The translations under genes and the position numbers were made by a program. Shown in pieces: positions 15,106 to 20,254 of a DNA stretch of 20,254 bases. How positions within the stretch are numbered: the first letter of the stretch is position 1; each line of letters starts with the position of its first letter. This DNA is from Gemmatimonadota bacterium (GTDB lineage: Bacteria; Gemmatimonadota; Gemmatimonadetes; Gemmatimonadales; Gemmatimonadaceae), in NCBI GenBank assembly GCA_028287225.1, contig JAQBPZ010000320.1, positions 1 through 20,254 on the forward strand, written 5' to 3'. The notes under the pieces are model-generated. The model searched no databases. It had not been told where the DNA came from and worked only from the letters and a program-made list of their open reading frames with translations.

Positions 15106-16413
15106 TCAGCGCATCGACTCCCAGTCGATGCGCGGCGCATCGAGCACCGCGGCCTGCACGGCATCCGCAACGTCGCGGCGGAGCTGGGTGTGGCGCGTGG
15201 ACTCCCCGCGCGTGTTCACGCGGTTGGTGAGCAGCACCACGAACAGGCCGCGCTCCGGATCCATCCAGATGGAGGTGCCGGTGAAGCCGGTATGCCCGAA
15301 GCTGCGCGGGGAGAAGTAGCGGCCGGCGCTCGACTGGGGCGCCGGAGTGTCCCAGCCAAGCGCGCGGCTGCCGGACGCCTGCTGCGGCGCGGTCCACCGT
15401 GCGATGGTCTGCGGGGAGAGGACGCGCACGTCCCCGTAGGTGCCGCCGTTGAGCAGGAGCTGCGCGAAGATCGCGAGGTCCCGCGCGGTGGAGAAGAGTC
15501 CCGCGTGCCCCGACACGCCGCCGATGGCCCATGCGTTGCCGTCGTGCACCGTGCCCCGCAGCAGGCCGCGGATGGTGTCGTACGTGGTGGGCGCGATGCG
15601 ACGGCGCAGCGTCGCGTCCGCGGTATCGGGGGTGAACCGCGTATCCGTCATGCCGAGCGGACGGAAGATGCGGCCGTCGGCGAACTGGTCGAGTGGGGTG
15701 CCCGTGATCCGCTCGACGACGGCCTGGAGGAGCACCATGTCCCAGTCGCTGTACACCGTCCGGCTTCCCGGCGCATACGCGAGGGGCCGGGCGTTGATGG
15801 CCGCCAGGTACTCCGCGCGCCCGCGCAGTGTCCTGTAGAGCGGCGCGTACGCCTCGAAGCCGCCGCTGTGCGTGAGCAGCATCCGCACGGTGATGCCCGC
15901 CTTGTCCGGTGCGTTGAGCTCGGGGACGTAGCTCGCCACCGTGCGGTTGATGTCGAGCCGGCCGGTCTCCTCCAGCATCATCGCCGCGGTGGTGGTGGCG
16001 ACGACCTTGGTGAGCGACGCGAGGTCGTACAGCGTGGTCGGTGACGCGGGGGCGGCCGAGGCGGCGTATTCCAGGGCGCCGTAGCCCTGGAGGTGCACGA
16101 GCCGTCCGTACCGACCCACCGCGATGGCCGCGCCGGGTGCGGCGCCCTCGGCGAGCGCCGCGCGCACGATGCTGTCGAGGCGGGCGGGAAGGGTGACGTC
16201 CATGCCGACACTCGCCGGCGAGGCGGCAACGAGCGTGGTGACCGCGGGCACGCGCCCGGGCGTGGGGGGAGCGATGGGAGCGGGGAGGGGGTCGGCCGGG
16301 GCGGGCACGGTGACGGGGGACCTGCCGGCGGCGCAGCCGGTTCCGGCGAGCGAGAGCAGCGCGAGCGCGCCGCGGCGCGCTCGCGCCGAGACGAAGCGAT
16401 GTGAGAGGGCCAT
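15106..16413 (-). CDS. Beta-lactamase-family serine hydrolase, exported
   Basis: The 435-residue product has an N-terminal export signal with a possible lipobox ending GTGC (C27). A Pro-rich linker (residues 32-56) follows, then a class C beta-lactamase or DD-peptidase fold. The catalytic motifs are complete: SLTK (S133, K136), YSD (Y221) and HTG (H374-G376). The stretch ending SGHAGLFSTARDLA is typical of the group that contains E. coli YfeW (PBP4B) and B. subtilis AmiE, so cell-wall peptide or muropeptide cleavage in the periplasm is likely. Resistance activity is not suggested. The lipobox is imperfect (G where L is usual at -3), so it may instead be cleaved by signal peptidase I. The gene is convergent with the large signalling gene, with 18 bp between the stops. 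Confidence 0.87.
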   Translation of the reverse strand: MALSHRFVSARARRGALALLSLAGTGCAAGRSPVTVPAPADPLPAPIAPPTPGRVPAVTTLVAASPASVGMDVTLPARLDSIVRAALAEGAAPGAAIAVGRYGRLVHLQGYGALEYAASAAPASPTTLYDLASLTKVVATTTAAMMLEETGRLDINRTVASYVPELNAPDKAGITVRMLLTHSGGFEAYAPLYRTLRGRAEYLAAINARPLAYAPGSRTVYSDWDMVLLQAVVERITGTPLDQFADGRIFRPLGMTDTRFTPDTADATLRRRIAPTTYDTIRGLLRGTVHDGNAWAIGGVSGHAGLFSTARDLAIFAQLLLNGGTYGDVRVLSPQTIARWTAPQQASGSRALGWDTPAPQSSAGRYFSPRSFGHTGFTGTSIWMDPERGLFVVLLTNRVNTRGESTRHTQLRRDVADAVQAAVLDAPRIDWESMR

Positions 16414-16419
16414 GCACGA

Positions 16420-16425
16420 ATGGTA
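16420..16425 (-). promoter_or_regulatory. TACCAT -10 box placed for a leaderless mRNA
   Basis: On the minus strand TACCAT is followed by exactly 6 nt and then the ATG at 16413 of the serine hydrolase. Transcription would begin at or next to the start codon. No TTGACA-like -35 and no Shine-Dalgarno site are visible, which agrees with leaderless expression. Confidence 0.4.
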
Positions 16426-16518
16426 GACAGGGTCGCGGCCCGATGCCTGGTGCAGGCGGGCTCACCCGCTGTCGCGGGCCCCTGTCGCACGATCCCGCCG
16501 GCCGCTTGATTGGCGCAA

Positions 16519-16917
16519 ATGCCGACCGACCTCGCGCTCTCGACCAACTCGCCCACCGGAGCGCTGGAGCTGCGGCAGGTGCAGCCGATGCCGGACGGCA
16601 CCGGATACGCGGCCTTCCTCATCGTGCGCTCGGGCGGCTTCGCGGCCGCGCTGCCGTACTTCATGACGGCCGAGGCCTGGCGCGAGTTCGTGCACGCCCT
16701 GCCGGGAGTCGGGGCGGTGGACGGCGCGCCGGCGCGGCTGCGCGCGCGCGACAGCGACGACTTCATCGCGATCAGCGGAGCAGGGGACGGGCAGGTTGCC
16801 GTCCATGGTCTGCTGCACGAGGCGGACGACGACCAGATGCTGCGGTTCCGCTTCCTGGCGCCGGCGCATGGGGTGGCGGCACTCGTGGCGGGGGTCCGGC
16901 GGATCGCCGGCGCGTGA
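16519..16917 (+). CDS. Small hypothetical protein, perhaps DUF6228/WapI-like
   Basis: The 132-residue product is predicted beta-rich: GALELRQVQPMPDGTGYAAF, then a strand followed by AALPYFMTAEAWREFVHALPG, DSDDFIAISG, GQVAVHGLLHEADDDQMLRF and a final helix. The order (surface strand, a short helix after a Phe or Tyr-rich strand, a DD acidic pair, then a repeated strand) resembles small immunity-like or DUF6228/WapI-type proteins, but no single motif proves it. There is no signal peptide or membrane segment. The ATG at 16519 is preferred; a TTG at 16510 would add three residues. It is divergent from the serine hydrolase (105 bp) and lies 122 bp before the propeller gene, which has its own promoter. 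Confidence 0.6.
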   Translation: MPTDLALSTNSPTGALELRQVQPMPDGTGYAAFLIVRSGGFAAALPYFMTAEAWREFVHALPGVGAVDGAPARLRARDSDDFIAISGAGDGQVAVHGLLHEADDDQMLRFRFLAPAHGVAALVAGVRRIAGA

Positions 16918-16962
16918 GCCAGGGCCGCGGCGACGCGGAGGATGCCCCCGATCCTGCGGGCA

Positions 16963-16980
16963 CTGTCATGGAGCTGACAG
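16963..16980. promoter_or_regulatory. Palindromic operator TGTCA-N6-TGACA, copy 1
   Basis: CTGTCA (16963-16968) and TGACAG (16975-16980) are perfect inverted half-sites with a 6-bp spacer. The site lies 12 bp before a TACACT -10 box and so covers the -35 region of the propeller operon. The same half-sites and spacer recur at 20109-20124 before the TolC-like gene. The likely binder is the response regulator encoded between the two sites. Its half-site spacing also equals that of CRP-type sites, so a CRP-family regulator is the alternative. Confidence 0.6.
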
Positions 16981-16991
16981 TTACCGCGCTG

Positions 16992-16997
16992 TACACT
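16992..16997 (+). promoter_or_regulatory. TACACT -10 box of the propeller-regulator operon
   Basis: TACACT fits TAnnnT. It lies 43 nt before the ATG at 17040, giving a leader of about 35 nt with AAGG as ribosome site. The sequence 17 bp upstream, TGGAGC, is a poor -35 and sits inside the operator, as expected for an activated promoter. Confidence 0.45.
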
Positions 16998-17039
16998 ACC
17001 GAGGCAGATGCCGCCCTTCCCAATCATTCAAGGTGCCCG

Positions 17040-18071
17040 ATGACCCATCTCCGTTTGCTGCCGTGCCTGGCCGTCCTCGCCGCGGCCGTCGCCATGCCGG
17101 CCCTCGCGGGTGCCCAGAGCGGCTATCACGTCGCGAAGCGCATCAACACCGGTGGCGAGGGCGGATGGGATTACCTGGCCGTGGATACCGCCGGCCACCG
17201 GCTGTACGTCTCGCGCGGGACGCACGTGCAGGTGATCGACGTGGACCGTGACACGATGGTGGCGGACATCCAGGGCACCCCCGGGGTGCACGGCATCGCA
17301 TTCGCCCCGCGGCTGGGACGCGGCTTCACGAGCAACGGGCGCGACAGCTCGGTGACGATCTTCGACCTGAAGACGCTGGCGCCGATCACGGTGGTGCATG
17401 GCACGGGGGCCAACCCCGATGCGATCCACTACGACGACGCCACGAAGCGGGTGTTCACCTTCAACGGTGGCAGCGCGAACGCGACGGCGATCGACGCGGC
17501 GACGGGGAAGATCGTGGGGACCGTGGCCCTGGGCGGCAAGCCGGAGACGGCGCAGTCCGAGGCGGGCCTGGTGTACGTGAACATCGAGGACCGGAACGAG
17601 ATCGTCGTGTTCAACGCGCGCACCCTCGCGGTGACGTCGCGGATCAAGCTCGCCGGCTGCGACGAGCCCACCGGAATGGCGGTCGACCGGGCGAAGCGCC
17701 GGTTGTACGTGGGCTGCGGCGGGAACAAGACCATGGCGATCGTCGATTACGGGCACCGCCGGCTCCTGGCGACCGTTGCGGTGGGTGAGGGGGTGGACGC
17801 GACGGGCTTCGACCCGGCCACGAAGCTGGGCTTCGCGTCGGCGGGCGACGGCACGCTGTCGGTGGTGCGCGAGCGAGCGCCGAACCGCTTCGCGGTGGAG
17901 TCGGTGCCGACGGCACGCGGCGCGCGCACGATGGTGCTGGACCCGCGCACGCATCGGGTCTACCTCTCGTCCGCGCAGTACGGCCCGATGCCGGCGGCGA
18001 CCGCCGAGCGTCCCCGCCCGCGCGCGCCGATGGTGCCGGGCTCGTTCACGGTGCTCGTCGTCGAGCGGTAG
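17040..18071 (+). CDS. YncE-like beta-propeller protein, exported
   Basis: The 343-residue product has a cleavable signal peptide (MTHLRLLPCLAVLAAAVAMP, then ALAGAQ before SGYH) and then seven YncE/YVTN-type blades. Blade-like repeats include GHRLYVSRGTHVQVIDVDRD, GRGFTSNGRDSSVTIFDLKT, KRVFTFNGGSANATAIDAAT, GLVYVNIEDRNEIVVFNART, RRLYVGCGGNKTMAIVDYGH and LGFASAGDGTLSVV. Such proteins are secreted, and several bind metal or small molecules; the ligand here is unknown. The ATG at 17040 has AAGG seven bases upstream. Much longer frames reading from 16401 are not supported. It is 36 bp before the response regulator gene, in one operon with it and the kinase, so it may sense or buffer the same signal in the periplasm. 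The operator lies in its promoter. Confidence 0.85.
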   Translation: MTHLRLLPCLAVLAAAVAMPALAGAQSGYHVAKRINTGGEGGWDYLAVDTAGHRLYVSRGTHVQVIDVDRDTMVADIQGTPGVHGIAFAPRLGRGFTSNGRDSSVTIFDLKTLAPITVVHGTGANPDAIHYDDATKRVFTFNGGSANATAIDAATGKIVGTVALGGKPETAQSEAGLVYVNIEDRNEIVVFNARTLAVTSRIKLAGCDEPTGMAVDRAKRRLYVGCGGNKTMAIVDYGHRRLLATVAVGEGVDATGFDPATKLGFASAGDGTLSVVRERAPNRFAVESVPTARGARTMVLDPRTHRVYLSSAQYGPMPAATAERPRPRAPMVPGSFTVLVVER

Positions 18072-18107
18072 GACGACAGCGGTACGGTTCCCGCCGCCCG
18101 ATCGCCC

Positions 18108-18794
18108 ATGGAAACGCCATCCCGGATGCGCGTGCTGATCGTGGAGGATGACGCGGTGCTCGCGGGCGAGATCGCGACCGGGCTGCGGGAGGCGGGAGCG
18201 CGCGTGTACGTGGCGCTCACCTTCGCGGCGGGGCGGCGGCTCGCGGAGGACTCCGAGCTGGACGTGCTGATCCTGGACGTGATGCTGCCCGGCGGCTCCG
18301 GCTTCGAGCTCTGCCGCGTCCTGCGCGCCGAAGGATGCGCGACGCCGATCCTGATGCTCACGGCGCGCGACGCGGTGGATGACCGGGTGACCGGGCTGGA
18401 TGCCGGGGCGGACGACTACCTCACGAAGCCGTTCGCGTTCCAGGAGCTGCTGGCGCGGGTGCGCGCGCTCGCGCGCCGGCCGCGGGCGCTGGCGCCGAGG
18501 GTGGTGCAGGTGGCCGACCTGGAGATCGACCTCGGGGCGAGGCGGGCGCGCCGTGGCGGGCGCACGATCGAGCTCACCGCCAAGGAGTTCGCGCTGCTGG
18601 AGTGCTTCGCGCTGCATCCCGGGGTGGTGCTGGACCGCGCGCAGATCACGGCACACGTGTGGGACGACAACCACGACCCCTTCACGAACGTGCTCGAGGT
18701 GCTGGTGCGCCGGCTGCGGCGCAAGCTGGACGACGACTTCGAGCCCAAGCTGATTCACACCCTGCGCGGGGCGGGCTACCGGCTGGGCACGTGA
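18108..18794 (+). CDS. OmpR/PhoB-family response regulator
   Basis: The 228-residue product has a receiver domain (about 7-122) with acidic pocket E13-D14-D15, phosphorylation site D57 (LILDVMLPGG), T85 and K107 (LTKPF). The winged-helix output domain follows (about 130-226) with ELTAKEFALLECFALHPG, a recognition helix in FTNVLEVLVRRLRRKLD and the closing strand GAGYRLG. It belongs with CusR, MprA and QseB-type regulators, and should bind DNA as a dimer when phosphorylated. An ATG six codons later (18126) is a possible start. It overlaps the kinase gene by 4 bp (GTGA), a sign of translational coupling. The palindromes at 16963 and 20109 flank the operon and are its best candidate targets. Confidence 0.92.
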   Translation: METPSRMRVLIVEDDAVLAGEIATGLREAGARVYVALTFAAGRRLAEDSELDVLILDVMLPGGSGFELCRVLRAEGCATPILMLTARDAVDDRVTGLDAGADDYLTKPFAFQELLARVRALARRPRALAPRVVQVADLEIDLGARRARRGGRTIELTAKEFALLECFALHPGVVLDRAQITAHVWDDNHDPFTNVLEVLVRRLRRKLDDDFEPKLIHTLRGAGYRLGT

Positions 18795-20095
18795 CGGCGT
18801 CGCTCGCGGCGCCGCCGCCGCAGGCGCTCGCCCACCTCCGCCGCCGCCTGACCGCGTGGTACGCGGCCACCTTCGGGCTGATCCTCCTGCTGCTCGGCGG
18901 CGGGCTGTACGCGGTGATCCACGTGCAGTTCACGCGCGAGCTGCGGCACTCGCTCGAGAGCGCGACGCACGAGCTGTCGCGGGCGGCACGCATTCGTGAA
19001 ATGGAGACGCGCGATGCGCGGGGCAACGTGGTGGACGCCGTGGACGAGCTGCGCATCCCCGAGCGGCGGCTCTACCTGTTCGACGGCGCCGGTCATGCGG
19101 TGACCCCCTCGATGGCGCCGACGTGGGTGGCCGACGGGGCGCGGCGGGCCGCGGTGGTGGGGCGGGTGGACGACGAGCGCGACCTGGAGGACGAGCACAC
19201 CCTGTCGCTGCATGCGGAGCGCTTCCGCCTGGCGTCCGGGGAGCCGATGGTGGCCGTGGCGGTTGCGGACCGCCTGGAGCTGGCCGACCGGTTCGTGGCG
19301 CTGATCGCGGCGTTCGGGGGCGCGGCGCTGGCGGCGGTGGTGCTCGTGCTGGCGGGGGGCTACTTCCTCATGCGCAAGTCGACGGACCCCCTGGAGCGCT
19401 CGATGGCGTACACGCGCCGGTTCATGGCCGACGCCGCGCATGAGCTGCGCACGCCGGTGGCCGTGCTGCGCACCATGGCGGACGTCGCGCTGCAGGCACC
19501 GCGCACCCCCGAGTCCTACGCCGCCACCCTGCGGCGCATGGGAAGCGAAGCGCGACGGCTGGGACGCGTGGTGGACGACCTGCTGATGCTCGCGCGCGCC
19601 GACGCCGGAGAGCGCGCGGTGGCGCGCGAGCGGTTCTACCTGGACGACGTCGCCATCGATGCGGCGCTCTCGGTGCGGACGCTCGCGCAGGCGGCGACGG
19701 TGACGCTGCTGGTGGAGGAGTTCGAGGAGACGCCCGTGGTGGGCGATGCGACGCTGGTGCGCGAGCTGATCGTGGTGCTGCTGGACAACGCCGTGAAGTT
19801 CACCGGTCCCGGCGGCTCGGTCCGAGTGCGGGTGCAGCCGGAGCCCCAGCCCACGGTGGAGGTGGAAGACACCGGCGTGGGAATCCCGCCCGAACAGCTG
19901 CCGCACGTCTTCGAGCGATTCTACCGGGGCGACGCGGCGCGCAGCCGGAGCGGCGGCGCGGGCCTTGGGCTCTCGATCGCGCAGTGGGTGGCCGAGGCCC
20001 ACGACGCTCGGCTCACCCTGGCACCGGGCAGCAATGGCGGGACGCGCGCAACGGTTACCTTTCCGCGTGCGCCAGCGAGCTCGGCCATCCGGTGA
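18791..20095 (+). CDS. Membrane sensor histidine kinase
   Basis: The 434-residue product starts with GTG overlapping the regulator stop. It has a cytoplasmic N-terminus, TM1 (about 24-46), a periplasmic sensor of some 120 residues with many charges (LSRAARIREMETRD, DDERDLEDEH), TM2 (about 168-194), and a dimerisation helix with the phospho-acceptor H217 in AHELRTP. The ATP domain has N333 (LLDNAVKF), the G1 box DTGVGIP (360-366), the F box FERFYRG and the G2 box GAGLGLSIA. TM2 is only about 23 residues from H217, so there is no full HAMP domain. This is the CusS/QseC type. Its partner is the regulator just upstream. The periplasmic sensor is unlike the metal-binding histidine-rich kind, so the signal is unknown. 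Confidence 0.9.
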   Translation: MTASLAAPPPQALAHLRRRLTAWYAATFGLILLLLGGGLYAVIHVQFTRELRHSLESATHELSRAARIREMETRDARGNVVDAVDELRIPERRLYLFDGAGHAVTPSMAPTWVADGARRAAVVGRVDDERDLEDEHTLSLHAERFRLASGEPMVAVAVADRLELADRFVALIAAFGGAALAAVVLVLAGGYFLMRKSTDPLERSMAYTRRFMADAAHELRTPVAVLRTMADVALQAPRTPESYAATLRRMGSEARRLGRVVDDLLMLARADAGERAVARERFYLDDVAIDAALSVRTLAQAATVTLLVEEFEETPVVGDATLVRELIVVLLDNAVKFTGPGGSVRVRVQPEPQPTVEVEDTGVGIPPEQLPHVFERFYRGDAARSRSGGAGLGLSIAQWVAEAHDARLTLAPGSNGGTRATVTFPRAPASSAIR

Positions 20096-20108
20096 CGCGT
20101 CGGTCCCA

Positions 20109-20124
20109 TGTCATTGCAGTGACA
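20109..20124. promoter_or_regulatory. Palindromic operator TGTCA-N6-TGACA, copy 2
   Basis: TGTCA (20109-20113), six bases and TGACA (20120-20124), the same pattern as copy 1 at 16963. It lies 11 bp before TAGGCT, the -10 box for the gene starting at 20148, so it again covers the -35 region. It is only 13 bp after the kinase stop. Confidence 0.6.
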
Positions 20125-20135
20125 GGTCTTTCCAC

Positions 20136-20141
20136 TAGGCT
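20136..20141 (+). promoter_or_regulatory. TAGGCT -10 box, leaderless arrangement
   Basis: TAGGCT is followed by exactly 6 nt and then the GTG at 20148, so transcription would start near the initiation codon. No Shine-Dalgarno site is visible. The spacing is the same as at 16420-16425 before the serine hydrolase. Confidence 0.45.
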
Positions 20142-20147
20142 ACAGCC

Positions 20148-20254
20148 GTGATTTCATGCGATCCGAGGACCCGGCCGCTCGCACTGGCGGCCGTCATTGC
20201 ACTCGTGCACGGTGCGTCGCTCGCGGCCCAGCGGCCGGTGACGCGCGCCGACGC
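20148..20254 (+). CDS. Start of a probable TolC-family outer-membrane protein (cut by window)
   Basis: Only 35 codons lie in the window. They encode a signal peptide (basic start ISCDPRTRP, then LALAAVIALVHGASLAAQ with AAQ as probable cleavage site) followed by RPVTRADA. The mature start is the kind of sequence, often xxLTxxDA, that opens outer-membrane efflux (TolC) proteins; this assignment is a guess from few residues. The ATG at 20155 is out of frame with the signal peptide. With the two-component pair next door, an efflux system under its control is plausible, but the following genes are needed to tell. Start GTG, no ribosome site, candidate leaderless promoter directly upstream. Confidence 0.5.
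   Translation, partial: MISCDPRTRPLALAAVIALVHGASLAAQRPVTRAD

Noticed and set aside
15106..16413. Serine hydrolase as a beta-lactam resistance gene
   Set aside because: The motifs fit the broader family with cell-wall and esterase members; its GHAGLFST stretch points to the YfeW/AmiE-like group, with no sign of a resistance cassette.
16401..17039. Upstream extension of the propeller gene frame
   Set aside because: The signal peptide starts at 17040, has a ribosome site, and lies downstream of the operator and -10 box.
1..20254. Search for CRISPR arrays, insertion sequences, tRNA or rRNA genes
   Set aside because: No regularly spaced direct repeats, no transposase-like frame with terminal repeats, and no tRNA or rRNA sequence signature were seen.

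Overview
The window is GC-rich chromosomal DNA, densely packed with genes on both strands. I see no rRNA, tRNA, insertion sequence, phage gene or CRISPR array. Several things point to a Gram-negative soil or sediment bacterium, most likely Gemmatimonadota: very strong G/C bias at third codon positions, lipoprotein signals, a probable TolC-type outer-membrane protein, and one giant multidomain signalling protein. The phylum is an inference from general gene style. No marker gene is present to prove it.

Left part (1-5112): a strong hairpin opens the window. It is followed by a DUF421 membrane protein, a glutamate-type isoaspartyl dipeptidase (iadA-like) and a small helical protein, all on plus. 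Converging on these from minus is a tight three-gene operon: a DedA-PAP2 fusion whose PAP2 half has lost its catalytic histidines, a small cupin, and an SDR-fold protein lacking the catalytic Tyr and Lys.

Middle part (5113-10266): a coiled-coil membrane protein and a DUF72 protein on plus; two tandem paralogous small proteins on minus; a SAM methyltransferase on plus; then a 418-bp AT-richer non-coding stretch with several inverted repeats. After it come two lipoprotein genes, 217 and 59 residues, closed by a good terminator hairpin.

Centre (10267-15087): one 1606-residue protein that joins TPR repeats, an HD-GYP phosphodiesterase domain, a GGDEF (AGDEF) diguanylate cyclase domain, a STAND-type AAA ATPase and more TPR repeats. 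This is the most striking gene here. It looks like a cyclic-di-GMP switch gated by a STAND module.

Right part (15106-20254): a minus-strand beta-lactamase-fold serine hydrolase, a small unknown plus-strand gene, then a YncE-like beta-propeller protein, an OmpR-type response regulator and a sensor kinase in one operon. The start of a probable TolC-family gene follows. The same palindrome, TGTCA-N6-TGACA, lies 11-12 bp upstream of the likely -10 box both before the propeller gene and before the TolC-like gene. It is found nowhere else that I could see. This suggests that one regulator, probably the response regulator encoded between the two sites, controls both transcription units.
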